A DNA stretch of 37,170 nt from Alphaproteobacteria bacterium (GCA_024280735.1 JAJRPO010000008.1:1-37170), one strand, 5' to 3'. Counted from the stretch's first letter, positions 16,194 through 25,083 are shown. Translations and numbers: made by a program. Notes: generated from the sequence alone by a model not told the origin.

Positions 16194-17729
16194 CTATTGT
16201 AAGTGGATTTTGAACTTTTCGCGAATACTTTTGTCTAATGTGGCGTCAAACTGGGCTGCAGATGGTTTTGACAATATCTCGCGTTTACGCGCGCTTGCCC
16301 GTTGCACCAGATTAGGTTTGCCGTTTTCCAGCCATTCTTTCGGGCTGGAACGATCTCCAAGGCTGGGGTAAATATATTCCGTTTGCATCAAATCCAGCGT
16401 TTGCCCGTGGCCCAGAAAATGCCCCGGCCCATCTAGGCAGACAGAACGAATGACATCGAGCGATACTGAATCCTCGGTTACTTCGATACCGCGCACACAG
16501 CGCAGGGACTGGCCCAACAGATCGTCGCCAATCAACAGGCTTTCATGGCAAAATCCCAGCAACGAGGCGTGCATGCCAACGGCCTCATAGACCATATTCA
16601 GACCCGCCAACCCCGCCATGACACTGGAATGGGCCTGCTCATACCCCGCTTGCATATCCGGCATTTTCGCATCGGCAAAACCGGCGGCAGCCCCCCCTGG
16701 CAAGCCATAAAAATTATGCATTTGTGCGCAGCCCGATGTCAACAAGGCTTGTTCGCCAGAGCCGCCGGACATTGCGCCTGTGCGCAGGTCGGATACAAAT
16801 GGCCATGTGCCGAAAATAACGGGGCAGCCGGGTTTGATAGCATGGGCATAAATCAGACCGGCAAGGCATTCGGCCACTGCCTGCACAATTGCGCCCGCTA
16901 TGGCAGCAGGGGCGGTGGCGCCTGATTGGCCAGCTGACAACAACAACACCGGCATGCCGCCACGGATACAATGTTCCATCGCTTCGCAGCTCTCGGTGGC
17001 GAATTTCATCGGTGGCACCACAAAACAGTTGGAATTGGAAATAAACGGGCGGGCGCGGAATTTGTCTTCACCACCCGCAATTTCATAAATCAACTCAAAC
17101 GCGCCCGGCACAAAATCCGGTTCAGTGAAACGGGTGCCAATGTGTTTGCTGGTGCCAGAACAACTGGCGTAAATGGTGTTCAGGTCCATCTCGAAATTAT
17201 CGAGAATATCGCGGCATACCATCGGGGTCTGAAAGAAATGCACATTGTCCAGTGTGTTGGTAATGCGCGCCGCGTCGTATAAATCCTGCACAGTGCATTC
17301 GCGGTATTCATTGTTTTCCACGTCTACCAGATGGACCGCTGCGCCAGCCGTGCCATAATGCACGCGGTTGCCGGACAGATGCAAATCATGCGCGCCATCG
17401 CGGCTGTACAGCACGACCTCGCGGTTTGCTTTGGCCACGACGTCCTCGACAAGGGCGCGGGGGAAACGCAAACGGCCATCATCACCTTGAATGGCCCCAA
17501 TTGCGGTCATCGCCTTAACGCCACTTTCTGGTGCCTGGGACAGGCCAATTTGTTCCAGCGCATCAAGGGCGGCTGTGTGAATGCGCAGCATGTCGGTGTC
17601 AGAAAGGGGCTTGTATGTGCCGCCCTCCATACCTGCGCGTACGGGGGATATATCTTGGGCGAGGGGGGCAGAACGAAGCGCCTGACGGGCAGCGCGGCCA
17701 CCAGAGCGGCGGGGACGGGAAGAGGACAT
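16194..17729 (-). CDS. Trimethylamine methyltransferase (MttB) family protein, non-pyrrolysine type
   Basis: The 511-aa protein matches MttB-superfamily corrinoid-dependent methyltransferases: SDTDMLRIHTAALDALEQIG near the N-terminus, GRLRFPRALVEDVV, and a long central TIM-barrel part with GTSKHIGTRFTEPDF and SGGSGEQALLTSGCAQMHNFYGLPGG. There is no in-frame TAG, so it is the pyrrolysine-free subgroup common in Rhodobacteraceae, whose characterised members act on quaternary amines such as glycine betaine. The substrate here is unknown. No corrinoid protein (MttC-like) is encoded nearby. The frame is open upstream to 17816, but ATG 17729 gives the usual Arg/Ser-rich start. Confidence 0.88.
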   Translation of the reverse strand: MSSSRPRRSGGRAARQALRSAPLAQDISPVRAGMEGGTYKPLSDTDMLRIHTAALDALEQIGLSQAPESGVKAMTAIGAIQGDDGRLRFPRALVEDVVAKANREVVLYSRDGAHDLHLSGNRVHYGTAGAAVHLVDVENNEYRECTVQDLYDAARITNTLDNVHFFQTPMVCRDILDNFEMDLNTIYASCSGTSKHIGTRFTEPDFVPGAFELIYEIAGGEDKFRARPFISNSNCFVVPPMKFATESCEAMEHCIRGGMPVLLLSAGQSGATAPAAIAGAIVQAVAECLAGLIYAHAIKPGCPVIFGTWPFVSDLRTGAMSGGSGEQALLTSGCAQMHNFYGLPGGAAAGFADAKMPDMQAGYEQAHSSVMAGLAGLNMVYEAVGMHASLLGFCHESLLIGDDLLGQSLRCVRGIEVTEDSVSLDVIRSVCLDGPGHFLGHGQTLDLMQTEYIYPSLGDRSSPKEWLENGKPNLVQRASARKREILSKPSAAQFDATLDKSIREKFKIHLQ

Positions 17730-18017
17730 GGGGTTTGGTCTTTCGGATAATAGAAAAGGGAAAGGTTTATCCGAAAAGTGGCGACCCCCGCGCCGCACGT
17801 CCCCGTTCCGCGCCAATGGCCCGCGAAATCAAAGTTGTCATCCAGTTCAAGTTTATCATGTTTTTCCAGTCTACTGGAACCACACGACCGGTATTATAGC
17901 CCCGACGCTTGTTCGTTTGCGTCTTTTTGGTCGCTTTTGGGCTTGGGAGTGTGTTCTAACTCGACATTTTCCTGCAGTACGCTTAACGGATACTCGACAA
18001 CAGCCAAGGAAAATGAC
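17730..18017. other. Divergent intergenic region between MttB-family and methyltransferase-like genes
   Basis: No gene is evident. A short palindrome TCCAGT-CT-ACTGGA lies at 17865-17878. CATTTTCCT (17965-17973) is the exact complement of AGGAAAATG (18007-18015), which contains the ribosome site of the downstream GTG-started gene. The open frame that continues through here from 17778 lacks coding character (Ser/Pro-rich) and is not used. Confidence 0.45.
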
Positions 18018-18770
18018 GTGGGATCACTGTTAGAAGCAATCCAAAAAGCGGTCGTGAAATTGCGGCGCAAACGGGTATCGCGGGGATTATTTGCAGCATT
18101 TGGGGGGCACGTAAAATACGGGCCGTTCAAGGGGCTGAAATTGGGCGGTGATGCCAATACATCAGCGGGCAATCTTGGGGCCAAAGTTTGCGGCATTTAT
18201 GAACAAACTTTGCTGGATAGGTTGCGCGTGCTGGCGCCATTTAACGATGTGGTGAATTTTGGTGCGGCGGACGGTTATTTTTCATTGGGTTTTCTGGTCG
18301 CAGGCATGGCGAAACGCTCGATTTGTTTTGAGATGACGCAGCAGGGCCGCGATGCGATTACGCGCAATGCAATAGCAAACGGGCAGGCACAAGCCGTAGA
18401 AGTTCTTGGCATTGCCGACGATACAGCTGGTCCCCAGTTGCGTGATCTGGGGTTCAAAGCCGATGGCGGCCTTGTTCTTTGCGATATTGAGGGCGCGGAA
18501 TTTTCGGTGCTTTCCAAGACCGTTCTGAACGATTTACGCGGGGCCACATTGGTTGTAGAATTACATGATCGCTTGATGCCGGAAGGGCTGGCATTGCGCG
18601 AGGCATTGATTGCGCGTCTACCAAAAGGGGCACATCACGAGGTGCTGAAATCTGCACCCGCCGATTGGGTCGGTATCCCAGAGATCGAGGCGATGACCGA
18701 CAACGACCGTGCGCTGGTGTGTTCTGATGGCCGCAAGATTCTGGGCGAATGGCTGATTGTCACTTATTAG
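18018..18770 (+). CDS. FkbM-like SAM-dependent methyltransferase-type protein
   Basis: The 250-aa product has a Rossmann-type SAM-binding signature: VVNFGAADGYFSLG (78-91) followed by an acidic residue at the end of strand 2 (FEM, Glu105). A second acidic motif is CDIEGAEFSVL (155-165), as in FkbM-family proteins, and VVELHD follows. The substrate is unknown. I chose GTG 18018 because AAGGA precedes it by 7 nt and the predicted helix LLEAIQKAVVKLRRKRV begins there. The stop codon TAG lies at the junction with a possible IS remnant. It stands alone between two minus-strand genes. Confidence 0.75.
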   Translation: MGSLLEAIQKAVVKLRRKRVSRGLFAAFGGHVKYGPFKGLKLGGDANTSAGNLGAKVCGIYEQTLLDRLRVLAPFNDVVNFGAADGYFSLGFLVAGMAKRSICFEMTQQGRDAITRNAIANGQAQAVEVLGIADDTAGPQLRDLGFKADGGLVLCDIEGAEFSVLSKTVLNDLRGATLVVELHDRLMPEGLALREALIARLPKGAHHEVLKSAPADWVGIPEIEAMTDNDRALVCSDGRKILGEWLIVTY

Positions 18771-18840
18771 AGCCTGTGGACATCTCGTATTTGGCTTGGT
18801 GATTCAAGTTTTAAGCGAGGTGCTTTAGAACCGTTATGCC
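18768..18840 (+). mobile_element. Possible IS5-type end remnant
   Basis: The sequence TA-GAGCCTGTGGACA starting at 18768 looks like the terminal repeat of an IS5-family element next to a TA target, and the following 50 bases read like a transposase leader. No second end and no transposase frame are present before the next gene. The call rests on resemblance only. Confidence 0.25.
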
Positions 18841-18854
18841 GCCAGATGGATTGA

Positions 18855-20252
18855 TTATCGCGCCAACTCGCAAATCACCTCATAGGCCAACATCACATCA
18901 TCGCGGGTGCAATCAAATTGGCCGGCTTGAAAGCGGATCACAAATTTACCCGCGTGGTGGGTCTGGGTCAGGTAAATCCGCCCATCATCGTTGACCCGTT
19001 TCAACAGCTCCTCTGTTTTTCTTTCAGGATCAGCGCCTTGCGGGGTGTATTGAAAGGAGAACAGCGAGAATCGCAAGCCGGATGTGATGGTGAAATCGGG
19101 GTGTGCTGCCAGTTTTCCTTCCAATTCTCCGGCCCATTTGATGTGGTTGCGGATGCGTGTGCGCAGCCCCGCCAAACCATAGGCGCGGATTAGGAACCAC
19201 AGTTTTAGCGCGCGAAAGCGGCGGCCCAGCGGCACGGTCCATTCATTCAGATTTATAACGTCTTCTTGGCCTTGGGTTTCCAGATAACTTGGGCGAATGC
19301 CCATGGTGCGCAGCTGGTCGGATGGATCGCGCAGGAATTGCACAGAGCAATCGAACTGCGCGCCCAGCCATTTATGCGGGTTGAATACGATGCTGTCACA
19401 GTCTTGCGCGCCTTCCCAGATGTGGCGCAACTCGGGGCAAATCATCGCGGAACCGGCCCATGCGGCGTCGAGGTGGGTGTACACCCCTTCGGCCTTGGCA
19501 ATTTTTATCAACGGCGGCAGGTCGTCACTCGCGCCAATTGCAGTGCCTCCGGTACAAAAAATAATCCCTGCCGGTGTATGTCCTGCGGCGCGATCTGCGT
19601 TAATGGCTGCTTGCAGGGCCTCCGGCTTCATAGCGAAATTGGCATCTGTTTCTATTTTGACCAAATTATCCTGACCAATTCCCGCCACCCAACAAGCCTT
19701 GTCAATTGAGCTGTGTACTTGGGCAGAGGCATATATCCGCAGGCTCCCGCGCCCGGCCAAGCCCGTTGTGTTACCACTAAAGTCCAGCGTCTTCTCTCGC
19801 ATGGTCAACACCGCGGCGAGGGTTGCAGAGGAGGCGCTGTCTTGGATAACGCCCTTGAAACCCTCCGGCAGACCCATTGCTTGGCGCAGCCAGTCTATCA
19901 TCACGGTTTCGATTTCCGTGGCGGCCGGGCTGGTTTGCCACAACATACACTGCGCCGCGATGGCGTTGGCCAGTTGTTCTGCCACCATCGAGGCAGGTGC
20001 CGCATTAGCGGGGAAATAGGCGAAAAACCGGGGGTGCTGCCAATGGGTCAAACCATCGGGCACGATGGATTCAAAATCGGCAAAGATCGTTTCCATGTCC
20101 ACCGGCTGCTCCGGTGGGGCCACTGGCAGACGCGCCGCAATTTCACCGGGTTTTGTTTGGGCGCGCACGGGTTTTTCGCGCAGTGTTTCAAAATAGCCGG
20201 TGATCCAGCGTGTTGCGCGCGCTGTCCAGTTTTCATAGTCTTGATATTGCAT
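18855..20252 (-). CDS. PLP-dependent aromatic-L-amino-acid decarboxylase family protein
   Basis: The 465-aa protein is a group II decarboxylase. The PLP lysine is Lys294 in FNPHKWLGAQFDCS, the pyridine-N aspartate is Asp262 in THLDAAWAG, and the stacking His is probably His180 in ASAQVHSS. THWQHPRFFAYFPANAAPASM (69-89) is the conserved substrate-side segment of aromatic amino-acid decarboxylases. The reaction would give an aromatic amine (tyramine, tryptamine or phenethylamine) and CO2; the exact substrate is not known. GGGGATG precedes the ATG. It is divergent, with a 236-bp shared promoter region, from an amino-acid ABC transporter operon that includes an amine-ligase-like gene. Confidence 0.9.
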   Translation of the reverse strand: MQYQDYENWTARATRWITGYFETLREKPVRAQTKPGEIAARLPVAPPEQPVDMETIFADFESIVPDGLTHWQHPRFFAYFPANAAPASMVAEQLANAIAAQCMLWQTSPAATEIETVMIDWLRQAMGLPEGFKGVIQDSASSATLAAVLTMREKTLDFSGNTTGLAGRGSLRIYASAQVHSSIDKACWVAGIGQDNLVKIETDANFAMKPEALQAAINADRAAGHTPAGIIFCTGGTAIGASDDLPPLIKIAKAEGVYTHLDAAWAGSAMICPELRHIWEGAQDCDSIVFNPHKWLGAQFDCSVQFLRDPSDQLRTMGIRPSYLETQGQEDVINLNEWTVPLGRRFRALKLWFLIRAYGLAGLRTRIRNHIKWAGELEGKLAAHPDFTITSGLRFSLFSFQYTPQGADPERKTEELLKRVNDDGRIYLTQTHHAGKFVIRFQAGQFDCTRDDVMLAYEVICELAR

Positions 20253-20488
20253 AGCATCCCCATAGATAACATGTTAATAAGGTTAGGTGCAGTTAACCCG
20301 CGTGGCAAGTGCGGAACCATTTTTTCATCCAGTTTCTCAGCAACCAGAGATAAAACTTGCAGTGATGAAATATACTTCTTGCTTAAAATGGTTTGCAATA
20401 TCAAAACTTTTACTGCAACACTAATGAAAATATATGGGTGCATTGGATCTAAAACGCCATAATGCCCCGAAAACCAGGGAGGACTACC
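20253..20488. promoter_or_regulatory. Shared divergent promoter region (decarboxylase / transporter operon)
   Basis: This 236-bp AT-rich segment separates the divergent decarboxylase and binding-protein genes and must hold both promoters. No convincing -35/-10 pair stands out. TTTGCA (20391-20396) and TGCAAC (20413-20418) form a small inverted pair. GGGAGGA at 20476-20482 is the ribosome site for the binding protein. Confidence 0.4.
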
Positions 20489-21661
20489 ATGAGAAAACTA
20501 CTAGGCACTGCACTTGCGGCAACCATGCTGACAGGACTTGCACAAGCGGCCGAGGTCAAAATCGGTTTTGTGACCACACTGACCACGGGTGGCGCAGTGA
20601 TCGGCAATGACATCAAAAAGGGTGTTGATCTGGCGCTCGAGCATATGGGCGGAAAAATGGGTGATTTAGACATCAACCTGATTTTCGGTGACGACGGGTT
20701 CAAACCCGAGACAGGCAAGCAGGTTACCGACAAGCTGGTCAAGCAGGATAATGTTGATTTTGTTGCGGGCTATATCTGGAGCCACGTGCTGATGGCATCC
20801 CGCAAAACAGTCATTGATTCCGGCAAGTTTATGATTACCGCAAACGCAGGTCCCGGCCCTGTTGGCGGCAAACTGTGCCACAAGAATTTCTTTTCGGCCA
20901 GCTGGATGAATGACCAAGGCCCGATGGCCATGGGCGAAGTTCTGAACCAAAAGGGCGTTAAGTCGCTTTATATTATCGCGCCAAATTATGCGGCCGGTAA
21001 AGGTATGGTTGCGGGTGTGAAACGCACTTTCAAAGGCGAGGTTCTGGGCACAGACATGACCACATGGCCAACCCAGCTGGATTTCTCGGCTGAACTGGCC
21101 AAAGCCAAAGCATCCGGCGCGGACGGTTTGTTTGTGTTTTACCCGGGCAAAGCGGGCGGTGCATTCATGAAACAATACCAACAGGCTGGCTTGAAAAGCA
21201 GCTTGCCTTTGTACACTGCTTTTACCATCGATGCCCTTTCATTGCCTAAATTTCAGGCCGCGGGTTTCACCGATGTTTTGGGCAGCCAGTTCACTGGCCA
21301 CTGGGATCCAAACCTCGACAATGCGCAAAACAAGCGTTTTGTAGCAGATTTTCGCGCCCAGCACGGTGCCTACCCTTCGCCTTATGCAGCACAAGCCTAT
21401 GACAGTATCTTTATGATCAAAGGCGCAGTCGAAGCTGTTGGTGGCGATTTGACCAATCAGGACGGCATGCGCGCGGCAATGGAGTCTGCAAATTACGATT
21501 CAGTACGGGGCGCTTTCTCATATGATAGCAGCCACATCCCTGTGCAGCCTTGGTACTTGCGCGAAGTTGTGAAAGATAGCGACGGCAATTGGACCACAAA
21601 AATTGTTCAAACGATTGCTCAGTCTGTTGAAAATCCATACGCAGCTGACTGTAAAATGTGA
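20489..21661 (+). CDS. ABC transporter substrate-binding protein (branched-chain amino-acid type)
   Basis: This is a periplasmic type I binding protein of 390 aa, a normal LivJ-family length. A cleavable signal peptide is clear at residues 1-20 (MRKLLGTALAATMLTGLAQA, cut before AEV). The mature part begins VKIGFVTTLTTGGAVIGNDIKKGVDLALEHMGG, the usual family opening. LivJ-like proteins bind many ligands, including aromatic amino acids, amides and aromatic acids, so the name does not fix the substrate. ATG 20489 has AGGGAGGA upstream and precedes the signal peptide, which decides against the ATG at 20462. A stem-loop follows the stop. Confidence 0.92.
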   Translation: MRKLLGTALAATMLTGLAQAAEVKIGFVTTLTTGGAVIGNDIKKGVDLALEHMGGKMGDLDINLIFGDDGFKPETGKQVTDKLVKQDNVDFVAGYIWSHVLMASRKTVIDSGKFMITANAGPGPVGGKLCHKNFFSASWMNDQGPMAMGEVLNQKGVKSLYIIAPNYAAGKGMVAGVKRTFKGEVLGTDMTTWPTQLDFSAELAKAKASGADGLFVFYPGKAGGAFMKQYQQAGLKSSLPLYTAFTIDALSLPKFQAAGFTDVLGSQFTGHWDPNLDNAQNKRFVADFRAQHGAYPSPYAAQAYDSIFMIKGAVEAVGGDLTNQDGMRAAMESANYDSVRGAFSYDSSHIPVQPWYLREVVKDSDGNWTTKIVQTIAQSVENPYAADCKM

Positions 21662-21686
21662 TCTTGGCGAACACCCGAAAATAATT

Positions 21687-21714
21687 TGGCCGGAGCGAAA
21701 TCTCCGGCCATTTT
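21687..21714 (+). terminator. Stem-loop between binding-protein gene and livH
   Basis: TGGCCGGAG (21687-21695) and CTCCGGCCA (21702-21710) pair perfectly over 9 bp around CGAAAT, followed by TTTT. In transporter operons such a partial terminator or RNA-stabilising hairpin after the binding-protein gene keeps that protein in excess over the permease. Confidence 0.7.
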
Positions 21715-21741
21715 CACAATAACTAATCGGAAAATTGTGAC

Positions 21742-22665
21742 GTGGACTATACTTTACTGTTTGTGCAGGTGCTGAACGGCTTGCAATTGGGGTTGCTGTT
21801 GTTTCTGGTTGCCTCCGGGCTGACGCTGGTATTTGGCATCCTTGATTTCGTTAATCTGGCGCATGGGTCAATTTACATGATCGGCGCGTTTATCGGCGCT
21901 TCCTTGACTTTGCTGTTGGGGAATTTCTTGCTGGCGGTGCTGATTGCCGTACCTTTGACGGGGGTGTTGGGCTATCTGATTGAACGGTTTGTGGCGCGTC
22001 AATTGTATGACAAGGATCATCTCGACCATGTGCTTGGTACATTTGGCCTGATCCTCGTTCTGGATACGTCTGCCCATATTATCTGGGGACCTGCGGGCAT
22101 AACTGTGCCGCTGCCGGCATGGCTTGATGGTCAGGTGGCGTTGTTTACGGGCGTGGTTTTCCCCACATTCCGCCTGCTGATTATAAGTGTTGGTCTGGCG
22201 GTTGCCGCTGGCCTGTTCTGGCTGGTGAATTATACCAAGTTGGGGATGTTGATCCGCGCAGGCGCGTCAAACCGCACCATGGTTTCCGCCCTTGGCATCG
22301 ATATTCAAACCCTGTTTGCCTTGGTGTTTGCCCTTGGGGCGATGCTGGCAGGGCTGGCGGGCATGTTGATAGCGCCAATTACCACTGCCAGTATTGGTAT
22401 GGGCGGGCAGATTATCATCACCGCTTTTGTTGTGATAATTATCGGCGGCATTGGCTCTATGAAGGGGGCGTTTATCGGTGCAATCATCATCGGGTTGATT
22501 GACACACTCGGGCGTTCCTTCCTTGATCAATTGTTCGAGTTGTTCATGTCCGAGAGCGCGGCTGAAACTGCGGCACCCGCTGTTTCAGCGATGATGATTT
22601 ATATTTTAATGGCTATAATTCTTGCGGTGAAACCGCAGGGGCTATTCCCGCCTAAGGTTCGTTGA
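21742..22665 (+). CDS. livH: Branched-chain amino-acid-type ABC permease, LivH
   Basis: The 307-aa membrane protein has about eight hydrophobic helices and the LivH opening QVLNGLQLGLLLFLVASGLTLVFGILDFVNLAHGS. VVIIIGGIGSMKGAFIGAIIIGLIDTLG is the conserved cytoplasmic coupling region. The start is GTG 21742 with only a weak ribosome site (CGGAAAA), fitting lower translation than the binding protein. The stop is followed after 1 bp by livM. Confidence 0.93.
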   Translation: MDYTLLFVQVLNGLQLGLLLFLVASGLTLVFGILDFVNLAHGSIYMIGAFIGASLTLLLGNFLLAVLIAVPLTGVLGYLIERFVARQLYDKDHLDHVLGTFGLILVLDTSAHIIWGPAGITVPLPAWLDGQVALFTGVVFPTFRLLIISVGLAVAAGLFWLVNYTKLGMLIRAGASNRTMVSALGIDIQTLFALVFALGAMLAGLAGMLIAPITTASIGMGGQIIITAFVVIIIGGIGSMKGAFIGAIIIGLIDTLGRSFLDQLFELFMSESAAETAAPAVSAMMIYILMAIILAVKPQGLFPPKVR

Positions 22666-22666
22666 T

Positions 22667-23632
22667 ATGGGAAAAATGACTGTCGTAAGCTGGGTAACAC
22701 TATTTGGCATGGTGCTGCTGGCCGTATTGCCGCCGCTGTTCTTGATGAACGGCCAAGCCTTTTACATGGATTTGGCCACGCGCTTGGTGATCCTTGGCAT
22801 CGCCGCTGTCAGCCTGAACCTGATCTTGGGTTTTGGCGGTATGGTCTCCTTTGGCCATGCGGCCTTTATTGGCCTTGGGGCCTATGCGGTGGGCATCCCC
22901 GCGCATCACGCCACTTGGGGCGGGTTTGATCTGATTGCCAGTTACAACGGTTTTCTGCATCTGGGGCTGGCGATAAGCATCTCGGCACTGTTCGCGCTGA
23001 TAACGGGCGCGATCAGCCTGCGCACCAAGGGCGTTTATTTCATCATGATTACCATGGCCTTCGGGCAGATGGCGTTTTTCCTGTTCCAGTCGCTGGACGT
23101 TTATAACGGCGACGACGGGTTGACCATTGATGTGCGATCCGAGTTTCCCTTGATAAATCTGGATGAGCCGCTGCAACTCTACATTCTCAGTTATGTGTCG
23201 CTGGTGGGGGTGATGTTGCTGGTGCGCATGATCGTGAATTCGCGCTTTGGCATGGTGCTGCAAGGGGCCAAGGGCAACAACGAGCGGATGTTGACGCTCG
23301 GCTATAACACCTATTTCTACCGCCTGACCGCCTATGTGATCTCCGGTGCAATGTGTGGTTATGCGGGGTTCTTGCTGGGCAATTTCACCACCTTCATTTC
23401 ACCAGACATGATGCATTGGACACGTTCGGGCGAGTTGATGTTCATGGTGATATTGGGCGGCGCGTCCACATTGTTTGGCCCCGTTCTCGGTTCCTCGGTG
23501 TTTATTCTGGTCGAGGAAATACTTTCCTCCTTCACCATCTTTTGGCACCTTCCCTTTGGGCTGATGCTGATCGGGTTGGTGTTGTTTATCCGTGGCGGGC
23601 TGATGGGCCTGTTCAAAAGCAAGGGACGATAA
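22667..23632 (+). CDS. livM: Branched-chain amino-acid-type ABC permease, LivM
   Basis: The 321-aa membrane protein is the second permease of the transporter. LNLILGFGGMVSFGHAAFIGLGAYAVGI (about 50-77) and the late segment VILGGASTLFGPVLGSSVFILVEEIL are LivM signatures. It follows livH by 1 bp and precedes livG by 1 bp, so the three are one transcription unit. Confidence 0.93.
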   Translation: MGKMTVVSWVTLFGMVLLAVLPPLFLMNGQAFYMDLATRLVILGIAAVSLNLILGFGGMVSFGHAAFIGLGAYAVGIPAHHATWGGFDLIASYNGFLHLGLAISISALFALITGAISLRTKGVYFIMITMAFGQMAFFLFQSLDVYNGDDGLTIDVRSEFPLINLDEPLQLYILSYVSLVGVMLLVRMIVNSRFGMVLQGAKGNNERMLTLGYNTYFYRLTAYVISGAMCGYAGFLLGNFTTFISPDMMHWTRSGELMFMVILGGASTLFGPVLGSSVFILVEEILSSFTIFWHLPFGLMLIGLVLFIRGGLMGLFKSKGR

Positions 23633-23633
23633 C

Positions 23634-24377
23634 ATGATACCTTTGTTACAAGTGGCCAAACTGCGCAAGTCTTTCGGCGGGGTTGTTGCGACCGATGATG
23701 TGTCTTTGGATGTCATCAAGGGGGAAATACATGCGATCATCGGCCCTAACGGGGCTGGTAAAACCACGCTTATCTCGCAACTCAGCGGCGCGCTGGCGCC
23801 TGATTCCGGTGCGGTGACGTTAAACGGGGTGGATATTACCTTTAAGCCGGCTCACACACGGGCGCGCCTTGGTATTACCCGCTCGTTCCAAATCACCTCC
23901 CTTGTGATGGAAATGTCGGTGCTGGATAACGTGGCGCTGGCGGTGCAGGCGCGGGATGGCTCGTCATTCCGCTTTATCAAACCGGCCCGCAGCATCACCC
24001 ATATCCGCGACAAGGCCCGCGATTTCCTGCATCAGGTGGGCATGCACGGGCGCGCGGATGATCCCACTTCGGCGCTGTCCCACGGCGAACACCGGCAAAT
24101 GGAAATCGCCATTGCACTGGCCTCCGAGGCAGAGTTGATGCTGCTCGATGAGCCAATGGCGGGGCTTGGCCCCACCGAGAGCCAGATGTTGACCGAGTTT
24201 TTGCAAGGCCTCAAGGGCAGCCGCACCATCTTGTTGATCGAACACGACATGGACGCGGTATTTGCGCTGGCCGACCGAATTTCCGTGCTGGTTTACGGCA
24301 AGGTAATTGCCACCGGAACCCCTGACGAGATCCGCAATAATCGCGATGTTCGCAATGCCTATCTGGGGGATGAATGA
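23634..24377 (+). CDS. livG: ABC transporter ATP-binding protein, LivG
   Basis: The 247-aa ATPase has Walker A GPNGAGKTT (37-45), an ABC signature altered to LSHGEHRQMEIA (LSHGE instead of LSGGQ, common in LivG), and Walker B LMLLDEPMAGLGP. The C-terminal YGKVIATGTPDEIRNNRDVRNAYLGDE is typical of LivG. Its stop overlaps the start of livF by 4 nt. Confidence 0.94.
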   Translation: MIPLLQVAKLRKSFGGVVATDDVSLDVIKGEIHAIIGPNGAGKTTLISQLSGALAPDSGAVTLNGVDITFKPAHTRARLGITRSFQITSLVMEMSVLDNVALAVQARDGSSFRFIKPARSITHIRDKARDFLHQVGMHGRADDPTSALSHGEHRQMEIAIALASEAELMLLDEPMAGLGPTESQMLTEFLQGLKGSRTILLIEHDMDAVFALADRISVLVYGKVIATGTPDEIRNNRDVRNAYLGDE

Positions 24378-25078
24378 TGCTGAAAATATCCAATCTAACC
24401 ACCCATTATGGCCCCTCGCAGGCGCTGTTTGGCGTTGATCTTGAAATCGGCGCGGGGCAGGTGGCCACCTTGCTCGGGCGTAATGGCATGGGCAAAACCA
24501 CCACGATTAATTCGATCATGGGGATTGTTAAGGCGTCCGGTGGCTCAATCAAATTTGACGACACCGAGCTTGTCGGTCGCCCGTCTTTCAAAACCGCGAA
24601 CCTTGGCATTGGGCTGGTGCCGGAGGGCCGCCAGATATTCCCGAACCTGACGCTGGAGGAAAACCTGATCGCCACCGCGTCCAACCATCTTGAAATGGCG
24701 GACCCGTGGACCATCGACAAAGTATTCGCCCTGTTCCCCAGCCTGGAGGCACGCCGTTGGTTTATGGGTAATCTGCTGTCCGGCGGCGAACAGCAAATGC
24801 TGGCAATTGGCCGCGCGCTGATGACCAATCCCAAGCTGTTGATATTGGACGAGGCAACCGAGGGACTCGCGCCATTAGTGCGCGAATCCATCTGGAGCGC
24901 GCTAAAGTTGATCCGCGAAAACGGCACGTCGATCTTGGTCGTTGACAAAAACCTCAAGGATTTACTGCGCATTGCTGATCGCAATTTTATCATCGAGCGG
25001 GGCCGGATTGTTTGGTCCGGTAGTTCTGATGAACTCAAGGCTGACCGCAAAGCCCTGCACCGATATTTGGGAGTGTAA
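24374..25078 (+). CDS. livF: ABC transporter ATP-binding protein, LivF
   Basis: The 234-aa ATPase has Walker A GRNGMGKTT (35-43), signature LSGGEQQMLAIGRAL and Walker B LLILDEATEGLAP, with LGIGLVPEGRQIFPNLTLEENL characteristic of LivF. It starts within the end of livG (ATGATG) and ends 5 bp before the Rieske oxygenase gene, so transport and oxidation genes share one operon. Confidence 0.94.
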   Translation: MMLKISNLTTHYGPSQALFGVDLEIGAGQVATLLGRNGMGKTTTINSIMGIVKASGGSIKFDDTELVGRPSFKTANLGIGLVPEGRQIFPNLTLEENLIATASNHLEMADPWTIDKVFALFPSLEARRWFMGNLLSGGEQQMLAIGRALMTNPKLLILDEATEGLAPLVRESIWSALKLIRENGTSILVVDKNLKDLLRIADRNFIIERGRIVWSGSSDELKADRKALHRYLGV

Positions 25079-25083
25079 CCACC

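Noticed and set aside
16194..16196. TAG at the end of the MttB-family gene as a possible pyrrolysine codon
   Set aside because: In pyrrolysine MttB the codon lies mid-gene. Here homology is already complete, a stem-loop follows, and only about 16 codons follow before the next stop.
17835..17859. TTGTCA ... TATCAT as a promoter for the methyltransferase-like gene
   Set aside because: The spacer is only 13 bp.
19713..20462. 249-codon plus-strand frame over the decarboxylase gene
   Set aside because: Antisense to a well-supported PLP decarboxylase and low in coding character.
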